DNA of 64,000 nt from Gracilariopsis chorda. Taxonomy: Eukaryota > Rhodophyta > Florideophyceae > Gracilariales > Gracilariaceae. The notes under the pieces are model-generated. The model did not search any database. It was not told where the DNA came from and was given only the letters and a program-made list of their open reading frames with translations. Shown here piece by piece: positions 20,868 to 31,714 of the stretch. The position numbers were made by a program, and so were the translations under genes. The DNA lies in assembly GCA_003194525.1 (NCBI GenBank), contig NBIV01000022.1:310001-374000 (forward strand), read 5' to 3'. Each line of letters starts with the position of its first letter. Position 1 is the stretch's first letter.

Positions 20868-21845
20868 GTGCGTGAGCACGTTGCTCACGAAATGACAGCA
20901 CCAGCCGTACGCGCCTTCGCAACAAAACTGCGCTCGCGCGGCATAGTACGCGTACAAGGCGCCGATTCGCTAAAGTTCCTACAAGGCCTCATCACAAATG
21001 ACATGCACCACATCTGCAACAACCACACCAAAGCACTTTCAGCGCCCTTTCTCAACGGGCGTGGTCGTGTATTATTCGGTACCATCATACAAAGACAACA
21101 CGAAAATGACTATCTCATCGACGTATCTCGTGCTCAAGTGCCCAATTTGATCTCCCATCTCACCAAGTTTCGATTGCGCGCAAAAGTGCATGTCTCTGAT
21201 CAGTCCGATTCGCACGCCGTCTGGGCCGTTGTGAACAGCACTTCAGGCAGCACCGATCGAGATTCACGCCTGTTTGAAGACCCGCGTTTGGAGGCGCTTG
21301 GCTTGCGCGCAATCGTAGATGAGGGCTTCACACCGCCACCCGACGTAACGACTGCAGATGAAGACGAGTATGAAAGGGTACGCATTTTGAATGGAGTGCC
21401 TGATGGATCAGACTTTGACGAAACACCGTTGCCACTCGATCTGGGCTTGCACTTGTTGAACGGCGTGTCGTTCAGCAAGGGCTGTTATCTAGGGCAAGAA
21501 CTGACTGCTAGAAGCCATTTCACAGGCGTGTTAAGAAAGCGTATTACACCGGTCATAATCACAGAGCAAGCGCCTTTGGGCGCGCGCGGAGCCGATCGTG
21601 GCATGGTAAGCGACGACGCTGAGTTACGATTACCAAGCGGCGCAGAGCTGTTTCTAGAGGGAAAGAACAAGCCTGCCGGAAGGGTGACTTCCAGCGTGGA
21701 CAATATAGGTATGGCTGTACTACGTCTGTCCGACATATTCAGCACGCAAGGCACAAACGAACTACGTCTACAAGACGGGCGGTTAGTAACAGCATGGAAA
21801 CCGCCGTGGTGGCGCGAGCGCACAAACGAGGCAGCAGCACAATAA
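20868..21845 (+). CDS. IBA57: IBA57-like iron-sulfur cluster assembly factor (YgfZ/GcvT family)
   Basis: The single-exon gene encodes 325 residues, or 317 from the second ATG at 20892. The N-terminal strand GIVRVQGADSLKFLQGLITND and the motif KGCYLGQELTAR (residues 204-215), with the invariant Cys, are diagnostic for the folate-binding YgfZ/IBA57 family, which resembles the glycine-cleavage T protein. Family members help mature mitochondrial 4Fe-4S proteins such as aconitase and lipoate synthase. The N-terminus (AVRAFATKLRSRG) is basic and helical, fitting a mitochondrial presequence. It is convergent with the methyltransferase gene, with 37 bp between the stops. Confidence 0.88.
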   Translation: MREHVAHEMTAPAVRAFATKLRSRGIVRVQGADSLKFLQGLITNDMHHICNNHTKALSAPFLNGRGRVLFGTIIQRQHENDYLIDVSRAQVPNLISHLTKFRLRAKVHVSDQSDSHAVWAVVNSTSGSTDRDSRLFEDPRLEALGLRAIVDEGFTPPPDVTTADEDEYERVRILNGVPDGSDFDETPLPLDLGLHLLNGVSFSKGCYLGQELTARSHFTGVLRKRITPVIITEQAPLGARGADRGMVSDDAELRLPSGAELFLEGKNKPAGRVTSSVDNIGMAVLRLSDIFSTQGTNELRLQDGRLVTAWKPPWWRERTNEAAAQ

Positions 21846-21882
21846 AACAGGCGCGTGTAAAAGAGTAAGAAAACACACAAGT

Positions 21883-22730
21883 CTACTCGTTGTAATTCAG
21901 GTTGAGTTGATGGTTGAGATCACATAGTGGTACATATCGCACGCCACAGATTGTACGTTGAGAAACGGCCCCAGTTGCATCCTTGTTGACGAGAATGAGG
22001 TTTTGTGGCCCGTATTCCGGACCGACTGGAATGATCATTGCTCCGTTTGGAGCGAGTTGATCGAGGAGCGGTTGGGGGATTTGCGACGATGCCGCGCCCA
22101 CGTGAATTGCTGCAAACGGCGCCTACAAAGATACGAAAAGCAAAGCGAACTGATGTGTTAGCGGAAGTTTCACGGCGCCGCATTTGAGAGTAGATCGTGC
22201 AGGGGAGTACATACCTTATCGGCGGCGCCGGCGCGGCCATCGGCCGTGCGCATGATGACTGGGGCGGCGGAGGGCGCTGTACGAGCGAAGGCGGCGAGAT
22301 TATTGGAAGCGAGTTCGGAAAGTGGTAACGCATGCTCCACACCGACAACCGTGCCTTGCGAACCCACAAGCACGGCCATAAGCGCGGCGAAATAGCCACT
22401 GCCAGCGCCAACATCCAGAGCAGAAGCACCAGGTACAAGGCGTGATTCGAGGTATTGTAGCGCCATAGCATGCATATGAGGTGCGGAAATCGTGGCGGCA
22501 CAAGGTAGCAACTGAGGTGCATCCTGGTATGGAGAGCCTGATCGCGGCACGAACAGCGCTCTATCAACTGAACGCATGGCATTTTCGGCGCGTGCGGAGG
22601 TGAGGAGTTGCTTTCTCACAAGGTTGTCCACAAGGGCGGCGTTGGTGGACGCGGAGCAGGTCCACGCCATTTTACGGCGCGCGGGGGTGAAGAGTCGAAA
22701 CGGCGCGAACACGAAGCTGCACGCGACCAT
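21883..22730 (-). CDS. PCMT: protein-L-isoaspartate O-methyltransferase, two exons
   Basis: Exon 1 is 22730-22215 and exon 2 is 22122-21883, joined in phase 0 across a 92-nt GT..AG intron (22123-22214; donor GTATGT, acceptor TTTGTAG). The product has 251 residues, or 231 from the internal ATG at 22670, which matches the usual size near 225. Seen in order: the substrate loop (ATISAPHMHAMAL), SAM motif I (LDVGAGSGYFAALM) and the post-intron block (IHVGAASSQIPQPLLDQLAPNGAMIIPVG). The enzyme methylates isoaspartyl residues to start repair of aged proteins. The first 20 residues are optional and could be a weak organelle signal. Confidence 0.9.
22123..22214 (-). other. intron of the isoaspartate methyltransferase gene
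   Basis: A 92-nt GT..AG intron. Joining the exons restores the conserved protein and removes the in-frame stop. Confidence 0.85.
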
Positions 22731-22823
22731 CTGGGGCGGAGTGTGGGGAAGAGGGGAGGTTGCGACTTTGCACGCGAGAGTGGCACTTTTTTTTTGACAC
22801 CTTGGTGCTGACGTGTCATACGA

Positions 22824-23294
22824 GTGCGTGCTTGCTGCGCTGCGGGGGGGGCCTCATGCAGCGCAGTACTTGAGCGCTCGCTGTTGCGGCGTGAGAGTAC
22901 TCGCCTGGAGAACGTGCGCCCCCCAGTCTCTAACTCTCTGCATTTTTACTGCCGTGTGCTCCGCTTCTGTTGCAGAAAGGTTTTCAAAGAGCGTCTGCTG
23001 TGGTTGTGGTCCGTCATGCATACCCCTACTCCTACGCTTCTCGTCGTTCGTCTGAATGGAATGGCCACTGGATATGATCTGGCCAGCCCGGAACGTCGAC
23101 GATACGACCTTAATAGCCAGGATGACTGGCATGAGTTTCGCATGCTGAGTTTCAATCGTCGTTTGCAACGCCTGTCTCTGTCGTCTTCAAAACGGTCTAC
23201 ATCGCCGCCCGCGCCGGCATTACGCACAAAGGGCGCCATTCGAAAGAGGAAACGCACGAAGACGAAGCGCGTCACCGCGCGTCTACAGACGTGA
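22824..23294 (+). CDS. possible small basic protein, unknown
   Basis: The frame has 156 codons. Only the last 80 or so (from the ATG near 23061) look protein-like: a charged, soluble stretch (ASPERRRYDLNSQDDWHEF) followed by a Ser/Arg/Lys-rich tail (KRKRTKTKR) that could be a nuclear signal. I do not recognise it. It may be a chance frame. Confidence 0.25.
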   Translation: MRACCAAGGASCSAVLERSLLRRESTRLENVRPPVSNSLHFYCRVLRFCCRKVFKERLLWLWSVMHTPTPTLLVVRLNGMATGYDLASPERRRYDLNSQDDWHEFRMLSFNRRLQRLSLSSSKRSTSPPAPALRTKGAIRKRKRTKTKRVTARLQT

Positions 23295-25120
23295 AACAGG
23301 AACTGAGTGGCAACTGCCCCGCTGTCCGAGGGGTTGTATCTGGAGTTTTTTTCTTTTATGTACCCGTCCTTCCCGCTCTAACTTTTTGCACCGCGCTGTG
23401 TGAGGACTGACGTGCACTGCAGCACAGGCGCAGCGCTCCAAGCTGAAGCGTTTTCAAAGCCAAGTGCGCCGGCAGCAGGCTGTGGCGTCTACAAGCGCAG
23501 TTCGGTGATGAAGCAACTAAAAAGTGACATGTAATGATAACAAGCGACCACGCTAAATAAAAGTACTCAAAACGGCCACATTGTGGCTACAAGACTTTAA
23601 GAAGGGCCCGTTGTGTCAAGTGGCGAAAGAGTCGTTTAACAAGAAGCTCTCTACTCAGTGGTTTCAGTCATCGACGTCAGCGAGTTACGACCGCCGAAAG
23701 CTGCGCGAGGCAAACACGGCTGCCCCTACCGCTCGCCACCCCCCATCTCGTGCGCAACACAAGTATTCCACGTCGCACGCTTTACACCAATGAACTGTTT
23801 ACGCGGTGCAATCCAGATGCACATGATGATTAAATGCAGCCACGTCGTTGGACGTTCTGTATGCGCTTCTGCTTCAGTTGACGGCTGCCTAATCACGGTT
23901 CCGTTTCGACGCTTCTTTGCGCGCCCGCGATTGCTCCGTCGTCTCGAGACGGGCGTGGTGGCTTGGCCCTTTGTACACCTCCAGCTAGTAGCAGATTCCA
24001 AGTAATGGCGTAGCGCTTTGCTCACTGCAGATGAATGATTGTGCTCACTTGAGTGGCGCCCATTCCGTCAGCTTGCGTCTCATTCGCTGTCCATTTACAG
24101 CGTATGCTTGCGCACTCGATGGCGGGCATTGTTGCACTGAGGATACGCTGTCATGTTTCGGTCATTCTTATCACAAGTTAGACACCAAGGGTAACAACTC
24201 TTTTAACCTGAATCCATGTGAAAGTTTACGCTGTGCTGGTTGCTACAAGAGGCATGGTTGCTGCCTCTGCTGTCCCACTGTGTGAGCACGTCAGCAGCTA
24301 CGGCCCGTAACGTACGGGCGAAGCAGCGGGCGTCTTGATCCACTTTTTGGGATCATGAATTCTTTTTTTGTTTGATTAATCCAATCAACTGCACGATCGT
24401 TTGTTGTGGCGTTCGGGCGCAATGAACAGCGCCTCTGGTTGCCGAACACAACTGCCATTCGTGCTCTCTTCTTCTTCTTCTTTATTTTGGGTTCGATTAC
24501 GGCATATTGATAGAGGTTTTTTCTTTTTATGAGAAAAACCTCTCTCTCCTAAGAAAGGCTAACAACTTCTGTGGCCACTGGCGGACTATCTCCGCCAAAG
24601 TCTTACCTTTTCTCTCTGCTGCGGCAGGAAGCTCGCGTCTCCTAGAATCTGTCCGCTTAGTACAACGACGTGCTCTCTTGCTTTGTCAAAGGTTTGCTAG
24701 CTAGTAGACACTAGCAATCCACCCTTCGTGGTGCCAAACGTATCCTCCAGTACTATTGAAGACACGCTGATCAACACCTAGTCATACCGTAACCCCTTTA
24801 CTCGCCAACAATTGGAGAAAGCTTACAATCCTCAGCAACACATGTTCCCACAATACAAACTCACTTCCCTACCACAGCCCCGTTTCGCTCTTAAATACAC
24901 ATTGCGATAGCTTCAGCCACTGCAAACTGCACTCACAACATTACGATGTGCAACCTTGCGGAACACAAACACAGCACTGTCAATCCCAATTCAGCTCAAC
25001 ATGCACAGAAATCGCGCCAACATCCATGCTCTTCTTGTACCAGCGGTGCCTACCGCCGATCAACTCTACCGTAGCTGAATTACGTCATGAAACACACTAT
25101 CACGCACAATGTTCACTAGT

Positions 25121-25155
25121 GTAGCTGATATGGCATGTCATGCCATATCAGCTAC
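25121..25155. repeat. perfect 16-bp inverted repeat with 3-nt loop
   Basis: The arms GTAGCTGATATGGCAT and ATGCCATATCAGCTAC are separated by GTC. A perfect hairpin or cruciform is possible. It is intergenic, about 570 bp upstream of the transporter. Confidence 0.8.
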
Positions 25156-25721
25156 ATTAATACAATATCACATACCGCATAAGCGTATGGCAGAGCAACC
25201 CTCTTGCGACCAATTCGAATGCTATCCCAATTCAACCTCAATAGCGCCCAAAGAACGTTCGCTCTCCGACCACAGGTGCAAAAGCCCCGTTGCGTCTCCC
25301 CCGCCGTCAATATTGTTGCTGTTGTTGCTTGTGGGCCGTTTTCCTAATGACCGGAAGTGCCATCCAATTCGCGCCATGATCAACCATGTGTTGTCTTTCC
25401 CCAACGCCGTGTGGCACTGCGGCCATCCTCCACCACCACCGTCCCCCCAACCAGCTCGCGTTCCCACCCTCATCAGCAGGGGACATTACCTTCATTTTGC
25501 ATCAACAGTACTGCGCGTTCCACGTCACACACAGATTATTGTTTCCTCAAAAACGTGTTGCCACCAACACAAACCCCGCTCCGGCTTGGCAGCTCAACCA
25601 TCGTGCTCCTGGCCGTGTACAATGCCACAACCGCTGCGCCGCAACGCCACTGAACGCCTCTCGTTCCGCCTTTCACCCGGTCGCCCGTATGACAAGCCGC
25701 CGTTGTTTATAACCGTCCGCC

Positions 25722-27371
25722 ATGGCCACAGCCTGTGAAATAACTAACACGTCGCCCACAGCGCCTTCCGCGCCCTCCTCCCCCCCGCGGCCGCTGCATC
25801 TCGACGACGCCCCGGTGCGGACCGACCATTCTCTCAACATGAAGCAGGACCTTTATCGTGAGTGGCGCGTGCTCCCCGTCTCTTGTCTCACCTCCATTGC
25901 CACCGTCATCGGTTCCGGTATTCTTGCGCTTCCTGTTACCTTGTACAACACCGCCATACCCGTCTTTCTCATCCTCTTCACCGTTACGTTGTTGGCACAA
26001 ATAGCCGTCATTTACGCCGTCGTCGAGTTACTCCAGCGAGCCCGCGATCACAGTCACACCGTTCAAAACACTACTGACTTTCTTGAAGAACCACACTCCC
26101 CAACACCTTCCTCCGAATCCGACACTCCTTCCTCCCCGCAGTATGACAGCATTCCAGACACACCCAAACCGGCAGACATTTCGCTTTTCACCCTAGCTCA
26201 TCTTTATCTAAGCTCACCCTTTCTTCGCTACTTGTATTACGTAACAACCATTCTTTGTTTCATATCCATGTTGGTGTCATATGGTCTGGCGGGGCCCCAG
26301 GCGGTGTGGCAGCTACTAACCGCCGGTCCCTCGCAATCTCACCCCCCGCACGCCCTCTTCGCAGGCTATTGGGCTGTCGGTACGGGTGCCGTCATCTTCT
26401 TTGTTGACTACTTGCTCGGTGTGTTTGGTTCATTCACCGTTTTAAAGGGAGTGCTCTTTGTCGGAGTTGTAGTTATCGTCGCCGCTCTACCGCCAAGTGC
26501 TCGTGTCAGCCAGCTATCTACGCTTCTTTCTGATTTCTCTGGATGGGGACATGCTGCCACACCTTTCCTGATGTCCTGCGTGGCGCTGGGTGGTCTGGCG
26601 AACACCATGCCCGTCACCTACAGGCTTTTGCCACAGAAACCATCTGCGAGACAGGTGAAGCGCTACCGCCTTTCAATAGTTCTTGCAGCCGTGTTTTGCT
26701 ATTTGCTTAATATAGGGTGGGTGATTGCGGTTCTTCAAGTTGTACGTCGGAAGGATCTGACCGGAGGACCAAGTTTGACAAATGCATATCTCAAGGGGCA
26801 GATCTCTACGGTTCCCCTCATTGATGCGTTGCATTTTGGGCATGCTGTCACCGGTGGGGTTTTGAGGGCTATTGAGACCATTGTAGAGTTGTTCATTTTG
26901 GTATCAACTGGAGTGAGTTTCTTTGTCATGGCTGCGGGTATGAAGAGTTTTGTAGACGGAGGCCTGCATGTACTACAACACGGAACCGGGATGGATCGTG
27001 GATGGAAGAAGCTGGTGCCAATTGTTGTAGCATACACGCTGACCTTTGGTTCAGTAGTAACCATCATTCTCGCTAATCCCAACGGGTTTATTGCTGTCCT
27101 CACAAGGTTCAGCTCGTTTGCTTTGAATCTCCAGGGTGCGCTCTTGGTGTTCATTATGCTGTTGACGGCAAGGACGATGCGAAAGGGGCTGACCACTGTT
27201 GAGGATGGTAGCGCGTCTGGCCATACGTCGAGCGGCAGTTCGATTCCAGCAGAGATGTCTGCTGGCTTTTCAGGCTCTTTGATCGTCTTCGGAATACTAT
27301 TCTTTGGCACCGCTTGTTTGATAGCAGCTGTGGGACCGTTCCTAGGCATTAACTTAAGTGCCAGAGAATAG
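25722..27371 (+). CDS. amino acid transporter, AAAP/SLC38-like
   Basis: The 549-residue polytopic protein has about eleven hydrophobic segments. The first carries IATVIGSGILALPVTLYN (about residues 58-75), the unwound-helix signature of amino acid/auxin permeases of the AAAP (SLC32/36/38) family. A cytosolic Ser/Pro-rich loop (about 115-155) follows segment 2, and the N-terminus is soluble and Pro-rich. The start is supported by a strong context (GCCATGG). It probably moves neutral amino acids across the plasma membrane or vacuole membrane with protons or sodium; substrate and location are not evident. It is convergent with ERA. Confidence 0.82.
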   Translation: MATACEITNTSPTAPSAPSSPPRPLHLDDAPVRTDHSLNMKQDLYREWRVLPVSCLTSIATVIGSGILALPVTLYNTAIPVFLILFTVTLLAQIAVIYAVVELLQRARDHSHTVQNTTDFLEEPHSPTPSSESDTPSSPQYDSIPDTPKPADISLFTLAHLYLSSPFLRYLYYVTTILCFISMLVSYGLAGPQAVWQLLTAGPSQSHPPHALFAGYWAVGTGAVIFFVDYLLGVFGSFTVLKGVLFVGVVVIVAALPPSARVSQLSTLLSDFSGWGHAATPFLMSCVALGGLANTMPVTYRLLPQKPSARQVKRYRLSIVLAAVFCYLLNIGWVIAVLQVVRRKDLTGGPSLTNAYLKGQISTVPLIDALHFGHAVTGGVLRAIETIVELFILVSTGVSFFVMAAGMKSFVDGGLHVLQHGTGMDRGWKKLVPIVVAYTLTFGSVVTIILANPNGFIAVLTRFSSFALNLQGALLVFIMLLTARTMRKGLTTVEDGSASGHTSSGSSIPAEMSAGFSGSLIVFGILFFGTACLIAAVGPFLGINLSARE

Positions 27372-27666
27372 GTGGGGCGATCGCGTCGAAGACTAATTAG
27401 AGTATTACATTTGATGAAGAATGAATGACTTTTGCGTATAGTATTCACATCAACACACTTGATTATAAACCTGTTCTCTCAACATGTTAAGTAGGTGCTC
27501 AATGTGTCATCGCTCGAGGACCGACATGTTGCTTCATCCTTGTGCTGATAATTATCATACTAGACTCATCCAGACCAAACTACGTTAAGTCCTATGGATA
27601 TGATAGATACAAGAGTTTCCTCTTGTAAGGAAACGTTAGAGAAAGTTGTTCCGTTTATCTAGCATT

Positions 27667-28791
27667 TCATGCGTTGTAGTCCAGTCCCCACTGCTCGTAC
27701 TGCCATTTATCCTCTTTCCACTGTTGTCGCACCTTGACGGTAAGCATAAGGTGGACAGTGGTTCCGAGAATCTTCGAAAGTTCCGCCCGGGATTTCATGC
27801 CAATACTCTTGACGACAGCACCCTCTCTGCCTGTGACGATGCGCTTTTGGCTGTTGCGTCGAACCAGTATGTCCTGAGTAATCCGTATTGATCCATCATC
27901 CTTTTCCTTGTAGCTTGTGGTTTCAACGGCAATTTCGTACGGTAGTTCATTTCGTAACGCAAAGAAGACTTTCTCTCGCGTCACTTCTGCTGCAAGCAGC
28001 CGGGCTGGCATATCTGTGAAATCATCATCTGGGTACAGCCATGGTCCTTTCGGCATCTTTTCCATTACCCAATCGAGTAATGAATCAATCCCATGACCGT
28101 GCAGTGCAGATATTGCAAAAACGGGTGCATCATTCAGTTGTTCTTCATCCAGTGCTTCTCTCAGTAAGGCCAGCACCTCCTTCCTTTCCTTAAGCGGGAC
28201 AGCATCTATCTTGTTCGCAGCCACACAAAAGTCATTCTTTCTCACCCGTGAAAGCAATTCCGCGACTTCTGATATCACTTTCGACTTCTTGTAAACTTGC
28301 AGTGCATCCAAGATGAGTACTGCTGCATCAGCGTCTCGATATGATGCCCAAGCGGATTTGACCATAGCTCGAGAAAGACGCGTTGTTGCAGTAAAGATTC
28401 CAGGCGTGTCGAGAAAGATAAGTTGGGTATTCTCTACTGCGGTTATGCCTGCGATCCGGCAGCGGGTGGTTTGGACTTTGGGAGATACAATCGCTAGCTT
28501 ACTGCCTATAAGGCGATTCAGAAGCGTTGATTTACCAGAGTTGGAAGGTCCGAATAGTGCGGTAAAGCCGCATGCTGTATTAGCATGGTTTGCTTTAGAA
28601 AATTCACTAGAACCAGCGGAAGAAGGGGAAGGAGAAGGTGTTGGGGGTGATGCAGAAGGTTTGGAGGCCCGGCAGCGATAAATGGGTTGACCTGAACATC
28701 TCCTTCGTTTGTGTACGGGAGAAATGGAGGACGGGACTTTAAGGGGAGCGGTAGGTACGAAGAAAAGTTGGGGGCCTAATGAGGAAACCAT
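27667..28791 (-). CDS. ERA: Era-type GTPase with plastid/mitochondrial leader
   Basis: The protein has 374 residues. After a 70-residue Ser/Pro-rich leader that starts MVSSLGPQLFF, the GTPase core shows G1 GPSNSGKST (81-89), the QTTR switch block, G3 DTPG (128-131), G4 NKID (193-196) and G5 SAL. A C-terminal KH domain (about 285-360) includes the GREGAVVKSIG RNA-binding loop. Era binds the 3' end of small-subunit rRNA and helps assemble the 30S subunit in bacteria, chloroplasts and mitochondria. The Phe near the N-terminus is typical of red-algal plastid transit peptides, so plastid is favoured over mitochondrion. Confidence 0.9.
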   Translation of the reverse strand: MVSSLGPQLFFVPTAPLKVPSSISPVHKRRRCSGQPIYRCRASKPSASPPTPSPSPSSAGSSEFSKANHANTACGFTALFGPSNSGKSTLLNRLIGSKLAIVSPKVQTTRCRIAGITAVENTQLIFLDTPGIFTATTRLSRAMVKSAWASYRDADAAVLILDALQVYKKSKVISEVAELLSRVRKNDFCVAANKIDAVPLKERKEVLALLREALDEEQLNDAPVFAISALHGHGIDSLLDWVMEKMPKGPWLYPDDDFTDMPARLLAAEVTREKVFFALRNELPYEIAVETTSYKEKDDGSIRITQDILVRRNSQKRIVTGREGAVVKSIGMKSRAELSKILGTTVHLMLTVKVRQQWKEDKWQYEQWGLDYNA

Positions 28792-29696
28792 GCTCTAGAA
28801 GTTGTAACGGTATCCACGACGAATCTAAGACGGGAACCAACTAAGGCTGCTTTTGATGTTTGAACGTTCTTTCAATGCAACGCTAATCTAACGTGCGAAT
28901 CGCGTGGCATTCGTTATCGCGTTGGAAGAACAATGCAGATCAACTTAGGCTCTCAAAGAGAGAAACACTCTTTGAATTGTCAAGTTACGAGTCGGGAAGA
29001 ATAATCCGGACGGTGCAGGGTTCGGCAAACAAGTTCCTGCGTTCCTCGCTGCGATAGTCTTGATCTCAAGCTAGTCTTGATCTCAAGCACCGTTGGTAGC
29101 ACTGCTAACCGCTACCGCCACCAAAGAAAGGAGGTACAGGTGCTGTACACAGATCTTGGGGCCTCACAGGGAACTCGAAATGGAGTGAAATGTTAACATT
29201 TTTAATTTCTATCCCGCGTAATTGAAGCTTTTTGGAAACGAGCGTCCCTCCCTGTGATAAGCCTTTACCGTGGGTACAACGGTAGCCATTGCTGGGGCGG
29301 CTCGTCCACCGAAGTCGTGTGGAGTCCAACCAGGGTATCAAGGGTACGAGTCGTACCGTACGACGGGTACGAACGGCACACTAGAGGCCTGCTCTTGCAC
29401 ACAGATTTCTACGAGCGTTCATGCGTACCACGGTGCAAGCCGTTAGCAAATCATTAGCGCACAGCACGTAGCTTGCCGTCTACACATAAGGACACCACTA
29501 GGGCGAGCAAGCTATTTCAATGTAACGCGCTTTGATTTACTAGCTCACCACTATCGAGGAAAGACACACATCTCCTTGTGGATAAGAGTCCCAGCTTGTT
29601 AAGTTTTACCGTCGCCTGGACGTACGACGGCTCTCACGAAGAATCCGTTCGAACAAACCAACGAAATCGCATACAACCCCGAATTGTTCAAACCAA
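28792..29696. other. intergenic, no supported gene
   Basis: It holds a perfect 17-bp tandem duplication (29055-29088, unit TAGTCTTGATCTCAAGC) followed at once by a CACCGTTGGT motif. No gene is seen. It lies between the divergent ERA and MED17-like genes and so contains both promoters. Confidence 0.6.
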
Positions 29697-31532
29697 ATGT
29701 CCACACCGGTGGAAACAAAGCGTCGCAAGCTCTCTCTGCAGGTATCGTTAGAGGCCGATGCGGATGGACGTACACCGATTCAGCAGGTTTTCCCCGATGG
29801 TACTTTCGTACCAGCAGACAACTCACATTTTGAAAGAACTTCGGCCATAGCATCTGCATTTGTTGCTCGTGCCCTAGCCGCTCCACCGCCAACAGCGTCT
29901 TCCGCCGAAACGCGTGCCACGGACACCGAAGTCTCAACATCATGGCCCTCAACGGTAGTCACGGAGGTAGAGGGCGCGATCTATGAACTAGGGCGCGCTA
30001 TTAATGTTATCGAAGCCCTCCGAGCGAACAAACCACTCCTTTCCCTACACCGCACGGTACCGCGTACGCGAGATGGAGCTGTTGCCCAACTGTCGTCATC
30101 GATTTCACGAGATGGGGGCGCATACCTTATGGCCAAGAAAAGAGCGCTCAACAAGGGCGCAGACCTTTTGGCGGAGAGGAAGAAATCACTTGCTAAATGG
30201 ATTGAAGCTGATAATGCATATGTTGACGCCTTCCTTACATTGAGGAAACGATGCAGCGGCGTCCGTCGCGCTGCAGACGGCACTCCACTGATTGATGTCG
30301 GTGATGCTGAATTTGCCGCAGTACTAAGACCTCTGGATCCAACGGAACTTGATGCAGATACGGGAGGTACCGATGAACGTAACAAACAGACATTGCGTAT
30401 CCAACTCCCGACACCAACCTACTTGAGTTTTGGGGTGAATCGCATTGATGAAGAATATAGGACGACACCTGCCCCTGTTGTTCTTGAGATGGGTGCGACG
30501 GCAGAGGACAATTCTATCAAGGCCATTATACGAAAAGTTCGACTTGCCCGAGTAGCCTGCTTTCGCGAGAAGGCGTTTCGGTATCTCGCAAAGACCGTGG
30601 CTCAAACAATCAATGATTCGGAAATGACTGCCACAGCAGTCGGTTTTGAGGCCGGTCCCCATCACATGGTTCACGTCGAGAAAACTAAACTCGCTGGTAC
30701 TGCGGCTTCAGTTGATGTGACTATCGACTCCCAATATGCAGAGGATATATCAAATATCCAACAAGCGTCCATGTTGAATATAATGGCACTGCATGCTTGC
30801 GTGTACGACCTGAAGCCACATTCAAAGGGCAGAATCCTTGAACAGATGATATTAGCTTCCACGGGACCGGCGTTGCTATCTAATACGGAGCGGGTGCTAG
30901 ACGAAGCGGCGCGTATGTTAAGAGTCCGTCTCGAATGGACTCGTGGTATTCATAGTCCTGAGGAGGTCCGTATACGAGTGTATTCCACAGAGGCAGATGG
31001 GGATGGCCCGGAGCGCGCACTGGCAACTATCGAACCCATATCTAACCTGAACAACTGCGGTGATTCCCGTATCAACGGCAGTGTTAGAATTACACCTGCC
31101 TTTGGAGTGATAATTCCAGCACCGGATGATCCTACAGCTAGGGGGCGAGCACTCGCAGCTCAAACGAGTTCCAGCGCGGGTTCAGCACTGGGACTCGATG
31201 ATGTGCCGCGTTCGTACATATGTCCAGTTGGGGGGGAAGTACTGTCTGTTCTGACGCTGCTTCTGTGTATTCGTTTACTTGACGCACTGGAAACGGCGGC
31301 GAGGGCGAGTGTGGAGGAAATGTTAGACATTGATCGGCAGTGCTTCACTGTCGTCGTAAGTTCACCAAAGAGCGGCCGCACCCTGAAAGCAAAAGCGTGG
31401 CCAAAGGGAGAGTGCGTTGGTAGGGAAGTTCCCGGGACAACAGCATGGCTGGATGGCCGCAAGGTTGAAGGGTTCCCAGAAGAAGGATATGGCCGTGTGA
31501 GAGAATGGCGCAAGCTGTTAAAGGGTTTGTGA
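29697..31532 (+). CDS. MED17: Mediator complex subunit 17-like
   Basis: The 611-residue single-exon protein begins with the MED17 pattern: a basic start, then LSLQVSLEAD, a DG-containing turn and a helix. LRANKPLLSLHR at about 107-118 is the conserved block of helical subunits at the Mediator head, followed by a long helix ending in LRKRCSGVRRAADG. MED17 is the head-module scaffold that links Mediator to RNA polymerase II in the nucleus. The C-terminal half (about 330-600) is less conserved, as usual. The similarity is by pattern only, so the call is moderate. Confidence 0.65.
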   Translation: MSTPVETKRRKLSLQVSLEADADGRTPIQQVFPDGTFVPADNSHFERTSAIASAFVARALAAPPPTASSAETRATDTEVSTSWPSTVVTEVEGAIYELGRAINVIEALRANKPLLSLHRTVPRTRDGAVAQLSSSISRDGGAYLMAKKRALNKGADLLAERKKSLAKWIEADNAYVDAFLTLRKRCSGVRRAADGTPLIDVGDAEFAAVLRPLDPTELDADTGGTDERNKQTLRIQLPTPTYLSFGVNRIDEEYRTTPAPVVLEMGATAEDNSIKAIIRKVRLARVACFREKAFRYLAKTVAQTINDSEMTATAVGFEAGPHHMVHVEKTKLAGTAASVDVTIDSQYAEDISNIQQASMLNIMALHACVYDLKPHSKGRILEQMILASTGPALLSNTERVLDEAARMLRVRLEWTRGIHSPEEVRIRVYSTEADGDGPERALATIEPISNLNNCGDSRINGSVRITPAFGVIIPAPDDPTARGRALAAQTSSSAGSALGLDDVPRSYICPVGGEVLSVLTLLLCIRLLDALETAARASVEEMLDIDRQCFTVVVSSPKSGRTLKAKAWPKGECVGREVPGTTAWLDGRKVEGFPEEGYGRVREWRKLLKGL

Positions 31533-31714
31533 CCCAGAAATAGTGAAGAATGACGGGTTCAAATGTCAATAATAGACCGGTGGTCAAATGTAAAACAAAC
31601 TATGTACATGATTCTGGGAACTGAGCTGTGCAAGAACTAGGTTCAGTGCTCTAAAACCAGACTTAACGTGCAAAGCGATAAGCTACCGCAAGCCTCTCAT
31701 TAAGCTGTGTCAAT

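Larger units (their letters stand above)
22731..25721. other. intergenic, no supported gene
   Basis: Apart from a possible small basic protein (22824-23294 on the plus strand), nothing reads as a gene. A Cys-rich 84-codon frame at 24031-24285 has no start context or family. A perfect 16-bp inverted repeat is at 25121-25155. CT-rich tracts (about 24465-24485) and the region just upstream of 25722 probably belong to the transporter promoter. Confidence 0.5.

Noticed and set aside
24031-24285. Cys-rich 84-codon frame
   Set aside because: No signal peptide for a secreted cysteine-rich peptide and no repeat or spacing pattern.
25109-25738. 209-codon plus-strand frame upstream of the transporter
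   Set aside because: It overlaps the transporter start in another frame and is Pro/Ser/His-rich without a pattern; likely chance.
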